Counted from the first letter of the stretch, positions 8,280 through 15,924 are shown. The stretch is 64,000 nucleotides of DNA from Limihaloglobus sulfuriphilus (GCF_001999965.1 NZ_CP019646.1:558001-622000), one strand, 5' to 3'. Numbers and translations: made by a program. Notes: generated by a model not told the origin, from the letters alone.

Positions 8280-9358
8280 TGAGCTCAAAAGAACGATTTG
8301 CCGCCGCACTATCCCACAGAGAGCCTGACAGGGTGCCGATAGATTATCTTGCATCACCGCAGGCTGACGCGGCCGTAAAGAAATATTACGACATAAATAC
8401 CGAAACAGAACTGCTCGATATACTCGGCAGCGATTTTTATTATCTTTCTTGCAGAGATATTTCTCAAAATGAATCCTGCCTGCCGTTTTATCGCGGCAGC
8501 AGAGCAAAGATTGACGGAGAGAGGCGTATTTGCCCTTTCGGGATAGAATGGCAAAGGGGGGCGTATGACTCAAAATTCGCGGTTGATGATTCAATTCAAG
8601 GCCCCCTCAAAAATGCCCAGAGTGAGAGTGATATACTTGAATACAGCTGGCCTGAGGTAAGCGAGTTTGATTTTTCCGCTTTCGGCAGCGAGATTGAGGC
8701 GAACAGAGGGCGGGTGATCGTCGGCGGTTTCTGGTCGGGGATTCTTGGCGACTGCTACAGAATGATGGGATTCGAGAATTTCTTGCTGAATATAGCTCTG
8801 AAACCTGACATGGTCAAAACATTGATCAACAGAATGACCGATTTCTACTTAGAAATGAATAACAGTCTATTTACACTTTTTAAAGGTAAAATTGATATCT
8901 GGTTTTTTGGCAATGATTTCGGCTCTCAGTCAGGTCTGCTTTTCAGCAGGGAAATGATAGAGGAATTTTTTGTTCCGGGAATCAGAGTCTTGAGCGATAA
9001 TGCCAAATCTCACGGATTAAATGTTATGATGCATTCATGCGGCGCAATATCAGAGGTTGTACCGATGTTTATTGATGCCGGAGTCGAGATAATTGACCCT
9101 GTACAGGTTACAGCTGTTGGAATGGACCCGCAGAGCTTAAAAGATTCCTGCGGGGACAAAGTTACGTTTCACGGAGGTATTGACACCCAACATCTTTTGC
9201 CAAACGAAGATGCCCAAAGAGTTTATGCCGAATCCAGAAGAATAATCGACATAATGTCAGCAGGCGGCGGTTATATATTTGCCCCGAGCCAGATTCTGGG
9301 CGGAGATATTCCCGCGGAAAATATTGATGCTATGTACAGGGCGGCAAGATCCTGTTAA
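8276..9358 (+). CDS. URO-D family protein 3 (MtaA/CmuA-like methyltransferase candidate)
   Basis: The 360-residue protein starts with MMSSKERFAAALSHREPDRV, the typical opening of URO-D family methyltransferases, and keeps the barrel segments IDIWFFGNDFGSQSGLLFS, NVMMHSCGAI, GVEIIDPVQ and KVTFHGGIDTQHLLP. H253 and C255 fit the His-x-Cys zinc site of MtaA/CmuA-type enzymes, which activate a thiol methyl acceptor. A third cysteine could be C292 or the C-terminal one. The start at 8276 overlaps the previous stop (ATGATG; either ATG is possible). Of the three paralogs here it is the one most likely to be a real methyltransferase. No corrinoid-binding protein is encoded nearby, so the methyl donor is unclear. 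Confidence 0.83.
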   Translation: MMSSKERFAAALSHREPDRVPIDYLASPQADAAVKKYYDINTETELLDILGSDFYYLSCRDISQNESCLPFYRGSRAKIDGERRICPFGIEWQRGAYDSKFAVDDSIQGPLKNAQSESDILEYSWPEVSEFDFSAFGSEIEANRGRVIVGGFWSGILGDCYRMMGFENFLLNIALKPDMVKTLINRMTDFYLEMNNSLFTLFKGKIDIWFFGNDFGSQSGLLFSREMIEEFFVPGIRVLSDNAKSHGLNVMMHSCGAISEVVPMFIDAGVEIIDPVQVTAVGMDPQSLKDSCGDKVTFHGGIDTQHLLPNEDAQRVYAESRRIIDIMSAGGGYIFAPSQILGGDIPAENIDAMYRAARSC

Positions 9359-9381
9359 AGCAGCGGGCGTAATTTTTTTGT

Positions 9382-9387
9382 ATCTGG
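9382..9387. repeat. Left target-site duplication of the IS
   Basis: ATCTGG directly abuts the left inverted repeat and is repeated at 11131-11136 directly after the right one. Confidence 0.8.
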
Positions 9388-9403
9388 GAGCTATTCCGTT
9401 TGT
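9388..9403 (+). repeat. Left terminal inverted repeat of the IS
   Basis: GAGCTATTCCGTTTGT; pairs with the inverted copy at 11115-11130 with one mismatch at the fifth base. Confidence 0.88.
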
Positions 9404-9551
9404 TTGTAAGTTGTTGAGCGGGTGGATTTAGCAACGGCAGTGAAACCGATTTTCCCCCTTTTTCTCTGGCTTCAGGCCTGATTCGAGCGAAAAAAACATT
9501 AAAAAACCTCAAATTGCCCCCATAGAAAAATGGTAAATCATTTTGCATGTG

Positions 9552-9592
9552 ATATAATATAAGACATTAAACCAAAAGAACTTATATTATAT
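9552..9592 (+). promoter_or_regulatory. Hairpin overlapping the transposase -10 box
   Basis: ATATAATATAAG (9552-9563) and CTTATATTATAT (9581-9592) are a perfect 12-bp inverted repeat with a 17-base loop. The left arm contains TATAAT (9553-9558), preceded by TGTGA, a likely extended -10 box. A transcript that reads in from outside would contain the whole hairpin, whose right arm ends 8 bases before the AGGA ribosome site; a transcript from the internal promoter would lack most of the left arm. Insertion sequences are known to use such leaders to block translation from outside transcripts. Confidence 0.55.
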
Positions 9593-9611
9593 TCTACAAA
9601 AGGATTTACCA

Positions 9612-10919
9612 ATGGCTAATATACCACAACCCAGCTTGTTTTGCTACCAAAATGTTGAAAATCTCGGAGATTTAGAGCGGCTCGACCTGTTACTCAAGAC
9701 GCTCGACGATGAACAACTAATGCAAACACTCGAAAAACGCCGCGGCAATGGACGTGATGACTACCCGATACGGGCCAGTTGGAACTCAATGCTTGCCGGC
9801 ATCGTATTTGGGCACAACACCATCGAAGCTCTTCGCCGGGAGCTTTCTCGCAACGGTCAGCTCAGGGATATCTGCGGTTTTGATCCTCTCAAAGAGCACC
9901 CGGTACCATCATCAAACGCCTATACCAACCTGCTCAAGTCGCTTATGGAGTATCCGGCAGAAGTAGCCGGTATTTTCCAGAATCTTCTGGAGTGTCTTGC
10001 CCGGGAACTGCCCGGCTTTGGTCAGCGTATAGCGATTGACAGCAAAGTCATCCAGAGTGCGGCAAACTCCGGTTCAGAAAATAAGCCTGACGGCAGAAGG
10101 GATACTGACGGCGGCTGGGCAACAAAAACTTACACAGATAAAAACGGTAAGATTATCAAAAAAACAACGATATTTGGTTACAAGGTTCATCTGGCAGTGG
10201 ATGCCAATTATGAACTGCCGATAGCACGTATCGTAACGCCGGGTAATGACAATGATATGTTAGAGGCGTACAATCTGGTTGACGCCTGTCCCTCAAAGGC
10301 TCTTGAGAAGTGCGAATATCTCTCGGCAGACAAAGGCTATGATTGCGGCGATTTCAAGCTATGGTTATGGAAGGAGCACGATATACGTGCTGTTGTTGAT
10401 ACTCGCAATATGACGCAGTTGGAACATAGCCCGGTTGAAGGCCTTGACAGGATATATTACAACCAGCAGGGTGAGGTGTTCTGCAAGTGCTGCAAGGGGG
10501 GAGAACTCAACAAGATGTGCAACAGGGGTTTTGAGAAGGATAGAGACAGTATCAAGTTCGGTTGCCCGGCACACCATCAAGGGCTGACATGCCCCGCATC
10601 AGGGAGTTGTCCAATTGGCAAGAGTATCAGGATCGGGTTGGAAAAAGACCCGCGTATCTTTATGGCTTTGCCGCGGGACAGCTATAAATGGAAAGACGAA
10701 TACAAAAAACGGACTTCTGTCGAGAGGGTCAACAGTCGGCTCGATGTCTCCTTTGGTTTTGAAACTCACTATATTCGAGGCCTTAAAAAAATGCAGATGC
10801 GAGTAGACCTGGCACTGATCACGATGTTAGGCACGGCATTGGGGTACGTGAAAACCAAGCAGCCGCACTACATACGCTCACTGGTTAAATCAGAGTCGAT
10901 CAAAATATCAGCCGCATAA
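9612..10919 (+). CDS. Transposase, DDE type (IS1182/IS5-like)
   Basis: The 435-residue protein has an N-terminal helical region of the DUF772 kind (ASWNSMLAGIVFGHNTIEALRREL) and an RNase H-like catalytic core. The likely triad is D143 (IAIDSKVIQS), D240 (LSADKGYD) and E371 (TSVERVNSRLD). Between the last two lies a cysteine-rich insertion, with CKCC at 291-294 and further cysteines to about 333, which looks like a zinc-binding insert. AGGA lies 7 bases before the ATG. The frame is intact over its full length, so the enzyme is probably functional. It catalyses cut-and-paste or similar movement of the element by acting on the inverted repeats. Confidence 0.9.
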   Translation: MANIPQPSLFCYQNVENLGDLERLDLLLKTLDDEQLMQTLEKRRGNGRDDYPIRASWNSMLAGIVFGHNTIEALRRELSRNGQLRDICGFDPLKEHPVPSSNAYTNLLKSLMEYPAEVAGIFQNLLECLARELPGFGQRIAIDSKVIQSAANSGSENKPDGRRDTDGGWATKTYTDKNGKIIKKTTIFGYKVHLAVDANYELPIARIVTPGNDNDMLEAYNLVDACPSKALEKCEYLSADKGYDCGDFKLWLWKEHDIRAVVDTRNMTQLEHSPVEGLDRIYYNQQGEVFCKCCKGGELNKMCNRGFEKDRDSIKFGCPAHHQGLTCPASGSCPIGKSIRIGLEKDPRIFMALPRDSYKWKDEYKKRTSVERVNSRLDVSFGFETHYIRGLKKMQMRVDLALITMLGTALGYVKTKQPHYIRSLVKSESIKISAA

Positions 10920-11114
10920 CAACGCAAATACAAACCAACAAACTACCTGCCACACTATCGGTGCGCCTAAAATCACACGACCAGAAGAAACACACACCAG
11001 GCTCGCCCCGACTGCTCCCCCAAAGCACGCCCGCAAGCCGAGGAAACGCCGATTAATCCGCATTAACCTACTGGGTATCAATAGTATTTTGTGGCAAATT
11101 TTCTGAAAAGCCTT

Positions 11115-11130
11115 ACAAACGGAATTGCTC
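11115..11130 (-). repeat. Right terminal inverted repeat of the IS
   Basis: ACAAACGGAATTGCTC on the plus strand; its reverse complement matches the left repeat at 15 of 16 bases. The 195 bases between the transposase stop and this repeat hold no supported gene. Confidence 0.88.
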
Positions 11131-11136
11131 ATCTGG
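11131..11136. repeat. Right target-site duplication of the IS
   Basis: ATCTGG, identical to 9382-9387. Confidence 0.8.
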
Positions 11137-11201
11137 ATATTATTTTACAAAAAAACTTGCAAAATATTTCTTCCGCTATAAACTTGCGTCATTATTTAAG
11201 C

Positions 11202-11290
11202 GCTAACCCTAAGTGAGTTGCTCTTTTAATCGGGGCCGACAGTTCTCGCGGCATGGTCGGTTCAAGCTCCGGGTTAGACCTTTTCGGCCC
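11202..11290 (+). ncRNA. Unidentified structured non-coding segment upstream of tRNA-Gln
   Basis: A GC-rich island in AT-rich intergenic DNA carries several complementary pairs: CTAACCC (11203-11209) with GGGTTAG (11271-11277), GGGCCGA (11233-11239) with TCGGCCC (11284-11290), and CCGAC (11236-11240) with GTCGG (11256-11260). The first two pairs cross each other, so they form either a pseudoknot or two alternative folds. I tested tRNA, tmRNA, SRP RNA, 6S RNA and RNase P by their known conserved segments, and none fits. No coding frame is supported. Strand and ends are uncertain; it could be a small RNA, a cis-regulatory leader or a decayed RNA gene. Confidence 0.35.
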
Positions 11291-11388
11291 ATTTCTATCG
11301 GGCTCCGCGACAAGCTAATTGTTTGTCAATAAAGTTTTTATAAACAGACAGCGTTTCTGCTTACCGGCAGTTGCTGATTGATATAAAT

Positions 11389-11460
11389 TACCCGGTGGTG
11401 TAATTGGTAACACATGAGTTTTTGGTACTCACGTTTCAGGTTCAAGTCCTGGCCGGGTAA
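11389..11460 (+). tRNA. tRNA-Gln (anticodon TTG)
   Basis: The 72-base cloverleaf folds cleanly. Acceptor TACCCGG pairs with CCGGGTA, the D-arm is GTGT/ACAC with loop AATTGGTA, and the anticodon stem is TGAGT/ACTCA with loop TTTTGGT (anticodon TTG). The variable loop is CGTT, and the T-arm is TCAGG/CCTGG with loop TTCAAGT. U8 is present and the discriminator is A. CCA is not encoded (TTTT follows), so a CCA-adding enzyme must act. It reads CAA and, by wobble, CAG. Confidence 0.95.
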
Positions 11461-11542
11461 TTTTAAGTTTCTATATCGCAGAATTTTAAAGTTCGGCCAA
11501 GGGCTGAAAAATTTAATTTAATAACCGCAAAACGGAAATAAT

Positions 11543-12490
11543 ATGTTCCTTAATGAAACAATGAAGGTTTTTACAGGTAACGCTAATCCTCAGCTTTGCC
11601 AGAAGATATGCAAATATCTCAGGGTTACGATTGGCGGCGCGCGTATAAACAGATTTCCTGACGGCGAGGTCGTTGTAAAAATCGATGATGATGTGCGGGG
11701 CAAAGATTGTTTCCTGGTTCAGCCGACATCTACGCCTGTCAATGAGAATTTGATGGAGCTGCTGATCATGCTCGATTCGCTTAAACGCGCCAGTGCCAGC
11801 AGAATAACAGTTGTTATACCGTACTTTGGTTATGCACGTCAGGACCGCAAAGACGAGGGGCGTGTTCCAATCACTGCCAAGCTGGTAGCAAATCTGCTTA
11901 CCGTAGGCGGCGCCAGCCGTGTGCTTGCAATTGATTTGCACGCCAGGCAGATGGAGGGATTTTTTGATATTCCGGTTGATCACCTCATGGCAGAGCCGGT
12001 TTTATGCAGGTATTTTAGAGACCTGAAGCTGGACAACCTTGTTGTTGTCTCGCCTGATGTGGGTAATGTAAAGACTGCCAGCAGGTATGCTTTCCATCTG
12101 GGGGCAGATCTGGCCATAATTAACAAAAAACGTTTAACCGGCGAAGAAGTAGAATGCGGCGAGATAATCGGTAATGTAAAAGGCCGTAATGTTATAATGG
12201 TAGATGACATGATATCTACTGCCGGGACAGTCTGCAGCGCAGCTAAGCTTGTTAAAGAGCGGGGTGCTTCCAACGTTTTTGTAGGGGCAACTCACGGCCT
12301 TTTTTGCGGACCGGCTATTGAGAGAATCAATGATTCCCCTATAGATAAAATTGTAGTTACCGATACTATCGATTTGCAGGATAAGGCTGCCAAAATCAGT
12401 CAGCTTGAAATACTAACAGTCAGTGAGCTGCTTGGCGAGGCGATTAGACGTCTTCACAGAAACGAATCATTAAGCAGTCTTTTGATTTAA
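11543..12490 (+). CDS. prs: Ribose-phosphate pyrophosphokinase
   Basis: The 315-residue protein makes PRPP from ribose 5-phosphate and ATP for purine, pyrimidine, histidine, tryptophan and NAD synthesis. It shows the class I landmarks: INRFPDGEV near residue 36, the flexible catalytic loop region FGYARQDRKDEGRVPITAK (95-113), the metal site DLHARQ (131-136) and the PRPP-binding loop VMVDDMISTAGT-like segment at 218-229. Length is normal. The ATG at 11543 has GGA 6 bases upstream. It lies 82 bases after tRNA-Gln and leads a housekeeping run. Confidence 0.97.
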   Translation: MFLNETMKVFTGNANPQLCQKICKYLRVTIGGARINRFPDGEVVVKIDDDVRGKDCFLVQPTSTPVNENLMELLIMLDSLKRASASRITVVIPYFGYARQDRKDEGRVPITAKLVANLLTVGGASRVLAIDLHARQMEGFFDIPVDHLMAEPVLCRYFRDLKLDNLVVVSPDVGNVKTASRYAFHLGADLAIINKKRLTGEEVECGEIIGNVKGRNVIMVDDMISTAGTVCSAAKLVKERGASNVFVGATHGLFCGPAIERINDSPIDKIVVTDTIDLQDKAAKISQLEILTVSELLGEAIRRLHRNESLSSLLI

Positions 12491-12508
12491 ACCGCCCAAA
12501 TACAGGGC

Positions 12509-12528
12509 AAGATAGAAATCTTTTTTTT
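12509..12528 (+). terminator. Weak terminator-like hairpin after prs
   Basis: AAGAT-AGAA-ATCTT followed by a run of T (to 12528). The stem is only five A/T-rich pairs, so it may act as an attenuator at most or be chance. Confidence 0.25.
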
Positions 12529-12539
12529 AAGAGGTTAAA

Positions 12540-13181
12540 ATGACAGAAACAATTGCTTTAAATGCAGAGCAGAGGGACCTTGGTACCAAAGTTGCGGCCA
12601 AACTCCGCAGCCAGGGTAAACTGCCTGCGGTGATCTATGGTCACAAACAGAAGCCGGTACATGTTACGGTTGACTATAAGCCGTTTTTTGACGGCGTTCA
12701 TCACGGCAACAGGCTTTTTACGGTTAAAACGGCAGGGAAAAATGAAACTCTGCTTGTTAAAGATCTGCAGTTTGATCATCTCGGCAAGAATATTTTGCAT
12801 GCAGATTTGATGCGTGTCGATATGAACGAGAAAACAAGCGTTACAGTTCCTGTGATTCTTAAAGGTGATGCTGTAGGTTTTCATAAAGGCGGTATTCTCG
12901 AGACAGTTCTTGACCATATTGAGATAGAAACCGTTGTATCGGATATACCTGAAAATCTGACAGTTTCTGTCAAGGATCTGGATATTGGTGATGCTATTCA
13001 CGCAAAAGATATACAGCTTCCTGAAAATGCCGAACTGTTGACTGATCCGGATGCAATGGTAGCAATCTGCCACCTCAAGACTGTTCATCCTGAAGATGAA
13101 GAGGAAGCAGAAGAAGGCGCAGAGGAAGCTCTCGAGCCGGAAGTTATCGGCGAGAAGAAATCTGAGGAAGAAGAGGAATAG
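12540..13181 (+). CDS. rplY: 50S ribosomal protein L25, CTC type
   Basis: The 213-residue protein has the L25 5S-rRNA-binding domain at the N-terminus (LGTKVAAKLRSQGKLPAVIYG, with the KLRSQGKLPAV core) and the C-terminal CTC (TL5-type) beta domain (VPVILKGDAVGFHKGGILE, NLTVSVKDLDIGDAIHAKDI). It ends in a long acidic tail rich in Glu (about residues 184-213). L25/CTC stabilises 5S rRNA in the large subunit and is often next to pth, as here (12 bases apart). AAGAGG precedes the ATG. Confidence 0.95.
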   Translation: MTETIALNAEQRDLGTKVAAKLRSQGKLPAVIYGHKQKPVHVTVDYKPFFDGVHHGNRLFTVKTAGKNETLLVKDLQFDHLGKNILHADLMRVDMNEKTSVTVPVILKGDAVGFHKGGILETVLDHIEIETVVSDIPENLTVSVKDLDIGDAIHAKDIQLPENAELLTDPDAMVAICHLKTVHPEDEEEAEEGAEEALEPEVIGEKKSEEEEE

Positions 13182-13205
13182 TCCTCTTTTAGCGTGGAGC
13201 ATCCT

Positions 13206-13820
13206 GTGTCTGATGTCAAACTAATAGCCGGCCTTGGAAATCCCGGCAGTAAATATCAGGGCTCACGGCATAATGCCGGCTTTGATGTTATTGACATTCT
13301 CGCAAAAGAGCTTGGCTGTGAGGTTCGTGAAAAAAAGTTTTCCGGCCTTTTTGGCTGCTGCTCTTTTGAAGGCTGTAAAATAATGCTGCTCAAACCTCAG
13401 ACATACATGAATCTAAGCGGCCAGTCGATAGCAACGGTAAAAGGTTTTTATAAGCTTGAGCTGAACCAGGTGCTTGTAGTTGCCGACGACATGGCATTAG
13501 AACCGGGCAGAATCAGGCTCAGAGCTGCCGGCTCGGCCGGCGGGCATAACGGGCTTGCAGATATTATCGAGAAGCTCGGCTCAAATCGGTTTGCCCGTCT
13601 TCGAGTTGGAATTGGCCAGAGCAGCTATCCTGACAGCCGGGATTATGTTTTGTCCAGGCCCCAAGGCCAGGAAGCTCAGCTGCTTAAAGAGAGCTTCAAT
13701 ATGGCGGCAAAGGCAGTCAAATACTGGATGCAGTACGGTATAAACAAAGCAATGACAGAATTTAACGGCATGAGTGCCGAAATTCAAACGGAAATAAATA
13801 ACGTCAGGCAGGATACTTGA
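13206..13820 (+). CDS. pth: Peptidyl-tRNA hydrolase
   Basis: I prefer the GTG at 13206 because GGAG (13196-13199) stands 6 bases upstream; the in-frame GTG at 13194 adds four residues and has no ribosome site. The 204-residue enzyme frees tRNA from peptidyl-tRNA that has dropped off ribosomes. The active-site residues are visible: the GLGNPG loop with N12, H22 in SRHNAGFD, the Asp in VVADDMAL, MNLSGQS, and GSAGGHNGLADI. Length is normal for the family. Confidence 0.96.
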   Translation: MSDVKLIAGLGNPGSKYQGSRHNAGFDVIDILAKELGCEVREKKFSGLFGCCSFEGCKIMLLKPQTYMNLSGQSIATVKGFYKLELNQVLVVADDMALEPGRIRLRAAGSAGGHNGLADIIEKLGSNRFARLRVGIGQSSYPDSRDYVLSRPQGQEAQLLKESFNMAAKAVKYWMQYGINKAMTEFNGMSAEIQTEINNVRQDT

Positions 13821-13866
13821 CGAATTTAATCCGAAAATACGTAATTAAGCGTTAGGAGATATTATT

Positions 13867-14340
13867 TTGAATACAGAAACTAAAAGACTTTATGAGGCTA
13901 TGTTCCTTGTTGACACCACAGATGCCGCCGGCAACTGGGAAGGTGTTACAAACCTTATAACAGGTATAATCGAAAAACGCGGCGGCGTAATCGAGAGCCT
14001 CAAGAAATGGGACGAGCGCAAGCTATGTTATGAAATCAAAAAGCTGAGCCGTGGAACATATATTCTGGTTTACTTTAATGCTGAACCCTCCAGCATAACA
14101 GCAATTGAACGCGATGTAAAATTGACAGAAGATATTATTCGTGTTATGATTCTGCGTGCGGATTTCATGGGCGAAGACGATCTTCAAAAAGAGACACCTC
14201 TTGAAAGAGAAGCCCGTCTTGAAAAAGAAGAGGCCCAGGCAGCCAAAGAAGAGGCCCGCAAGAGTGAGCAGAATTATGACGGCGACGATGATGATTACAT
14301 TGACGACGATGATGATTCCGATGACCAGGACAAAGATTAA
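13867..14340 (+). CDS. rpsF: 30S ribosomal protein S6 with acidic tail
   Basis: The 157-residue protein begins at TTG 13867 with AGGAG 8 bases upstream. Residues 1-100 are a normal S6 domain (YEAMFLVDTT, KWDERKLCYEIKKLSRGTYILVYF, IIRVMILRAD). About 55 extra residues follow, first mixed charge and then almost pure Asp (DGDDDDYIDDDDDSDDQD). E. coli S6 is modified by added glutamates at its end; here an acidic tail is genetically encoded. It opens the conserved rpsF-ssb-rpsR-rplI-dnaB order. Confidence 0.96.
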   Translation: MNTETKRLYEAMFLVDTTDAAGNWEGVTNLITGIIEKRGGVIESLKKWDERKLCYEIKKLSRGTYILVYFNAEPSSITAIERDVKLTEDIIRVMILRADFMGEDDLQKETPLEREARLEKEEAQAAKEEARKSEQNYDGDDDDYIDDDDDSDDQDKD

Positions 14341-14402
14341 CTGCATTTGAGATGTTCGTTAATGCGGAAAATCACAAATTTTGGCCTTAATCAGGTGGTA
14401 AA

Positions 14403-14912
14403 ATGGCAAACTTAAATAAAGTTTTTTTAATGGGCAACCTAACCAGAGACCCGCAATATTCTGTAACTCCCAGCCAGGTTCCCGTGGTGGAGTTTGGACT
14501 CGCCGTAAACCGCAAATATCGCGGGCAGAACGGTCAGATGCAGGAGGATACGTGTTTTGTTGATTGTACGGCCTTTGCCGGCCGCGCAGACACGCTGAAT
14601 AAATACATGCGTAAGGGTTCGCCTATTTTTATTGAAGGTCGTCTGCATTATTCCAGCTGGAATGCTCAGGACGGCAGTAAGAGAAGCCGGCTGAGAGTTG
14701 TTATTGACAATTTTCAGTTTCTTGGCGGCGGCGGTGGCGGCGGTCAAGGCGGCCAGAGTTATGGTTCACAGCCGCAGGGCGGCTACGGCGGCGGGCATCC
14801 TGAAGCTCAGAGCGGCCAGTCCGGTTCACAGGGGTACAATCAGCCCTCTCCGATGGATTCTCCTGACCAGCCGCCGGCGTATGGCGAGCTGGATGATGAT
14901 ATTCCGTTTTAA
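14403..14912 (+). CDS. ssb: Single-stranded DNA-binding protein
   Basis: The 169-residue protein has an OB fold (NKVFLMGNLTRDPQYS, EDTCFVDCTAFAGRADTLNKYM, GSPIFIEGRLHYSSW, RLRVVIDNFQFLGG). A Gly/Gln/Ser-rich linker (about residues 110-155) follows, and the tip ends DDDIPF. That tip docks repair and replication partners in well-studied SSBs. It is placed between rpsF and rpsR as in many bacteria. Confidence 0.97.
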   Translation: MANLNKVFLMGNLTRDPQYSVTPSQVPVVEFGLAVNRKYRGQNGQMQEDTCFVDCTAFAGRADTLNKYMRKGSPIFIEGRLHYSSWNAQDGSKRSRLRVVIDNFQFLGGGGGGGQGGQSYGSQPQGGYGGGHPEAQSGQSGSQGYNQPSPMDSPDQPPAYGELDDDIPF

Positions 14913-15015
14913 TGAGATATGGATTAAAATAGCCGGTTAATTATAGAGACTTTTCAATCTTTACAAAAAAGCCGGAATTTTGATAATTATTAAAAATTTT
15001 AAATGAGGCATAAAA

Positions 15016-15279
15016 ATGGCAAAAATGCAAAATAGACCAAACCGTTCAAACCGCAGGAAAAACAGGGTGACGCTGCGTGAGCAGTCAGCCTGCAGGTTCT
15101 GCCGGTCAAAAACAAAGTATATTGATTACAAAGACATAGATACCCTTTCTAAACTTCTTACCAATAGAGGCAAAATATTCTCACGCAAGAGAAGCGGTAA
15201 TTGTGCCGGCTGTCAGCGTAAGTTGCAGAACGCAGTAAAACGTGCCCGTTATATGGCTTTATTGCCGTATCAGGCCTAA
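15016..15279 (+). CDS. rpsR: 30S ribosomal protein S18
   Basis: The 87-residue basic protein shows the S18 core ([52 protein letters not shown]). Four cysteines in CRFC and CAGC keep the zinc-binding form of S18. It binds S6 on the small-subunit platform, in line with its place beside rpsF. The ATG has ATGAGG upstream. Confidence 0.97.
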   Translation: MAKMQNRPNRSNRRKNRVTLREQSACRFCRSKTKYIDYKDIDTLSKLLTNRGKIFSRKRSGNCAGCQRKLQNAVKRARYMALLPYQA

Positions 15280-15323
15280 TAGATCAAGTCATTCCCCCTT
15301 TAAAATAATGGAGAATTATACCA

Positions 15324-15869
15324 ATGAAGGTTTTACTTTTAGATGATGTTGAAAAACTTGGCTGGCTCGGTGATATTGTAGAGGTCAAAGACGGTTACGC
15401 ACGTAACTTTCTTGTCCCCTGCGGTTTTGCCGCAATTCCGAGCGAAGCGAATATTAAACAGATAGCTGCCGAAAAAGCCGCCCGTGCGGAGCTGAGACGC
15501 CAGCAGCGTGATAAACTTGAAGCAATCGCAAAGGCTACGGAAGCCGCTTTTGTTTCGATCGAGACAAAAGCAAACGAGCAGGGACACCTGTTTGGTTCAG
15601 TCACAAATGAAATGATAGCTGCTAAACTTCGCGAAGCAGGCTATGAAGTTGCAGACAAAATGGTCGCCCTTGAGAGTCATATCAAGCAGGTCGGCACATA
15701 CGAAGTTGCAATTAAATTCGCGGCTGATCTTTCTTGTATGGTAACAGTATCGGTAATGGCCCCCGGCCTTGAGAGTGAGGAAACTGTTGAGTCAGGACAA
15801 GACACAGCAGAAGAGTCAGCAGAAGAGTCAGAACAAGACTCAGCAGACGAAACAGTCAAAGAAAGCTGA
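15324..15869 (+). CDS. rplI: 50S ribosomal protein L9 with acidic tail
   Basis: The 181-residue protein has the L9 N-domain (MKVLLLDDVEKLGWLGDIVEVKDGYARNFLVP), the connecting helix and the C-domain (GHLFGSVTNEMIAAKLREAGYEV). A 30-residue tail made of repeated Glu/Ser/Asp units follows, encoded by near-repeats of CAGAAGAGTCAG. L9 normally ends near residue 150. The tail-coding DNA is also open in another frame that leads into dnaB. Confidence 0.96.
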   Translation: MKVLLLDDVEKLGWLGDIVEVKDGYARNFLVPCGFAAIPSEANIKQIAAEKAARAELRRQQRDKLEAIAKATEAAFVSIETKANEQGHLFGSVTNEMIAAKLREAGYEVADKMVALESHIKQVGTYEVAIKFAADLSCMVTVSVMAPGLESEETVESGQDTAEESAEESEQDSADETVKES

Positions 15870-15924
15870 ATCATCGCCCCGTTCCCAGGCGGATCAGCTG
15901 GCTAATGTTTCTCTAAACCGAAAA

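Larger units (their letters stand above)
9388..11130 (+). mobile_element. Complete insertion sequence (IS1182/IS5-like DDE type), 1743 bp
   Basis: The element is bounded by 16-bp terminal inverted repeats, GAGC(T/A)ATTCCGTTTGT, that match at 15 of 16 positions (9388-9403 and, inverted, 11115-11130). Outside them ATCTGG is directly repeated (9382-9387 and 11131-11136), a 6-bp target duplication. It carries one transposase gene, a 224-base leader and a 211-base non-coding tail. Intact ends, an open reading frame and an identical duplication point to a recent, probably mobile copy. It landed 29 bases after the last catabolic gene and breaks no gene. Family assignment rests on the transposase pattern only. 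Confidence 0.9.

Noticed and set aside
9359-9387. T-rich stretch after the URO-D 3 stop as a terminator
   Set aside because: There is no stable stem before the T-run.
10908-11132. 74-residue minus-strand frame at the right end of the IS
   Set aside because: It has no ribosome site or family motif and runs through the transposase stop and the terminal repeat; it is a chance frame.
11203-11278. Possible tRNA: 7-bp acceptor-like ends CTAACCC/GGGTTAG about 75 bases apart and an internal GGTTCAAGCTC
   Set aside because: No T-stem, D-arm or anticodon stem can be formed; the other complementary segments cross the supposed acceptor stem.
12558-13202. 214-residue minus-strand frame opposite rplY
   Set aside because: It is a shadow of the rplY codons; its Phe/Cys-rich end is the complement of the acidic tail.
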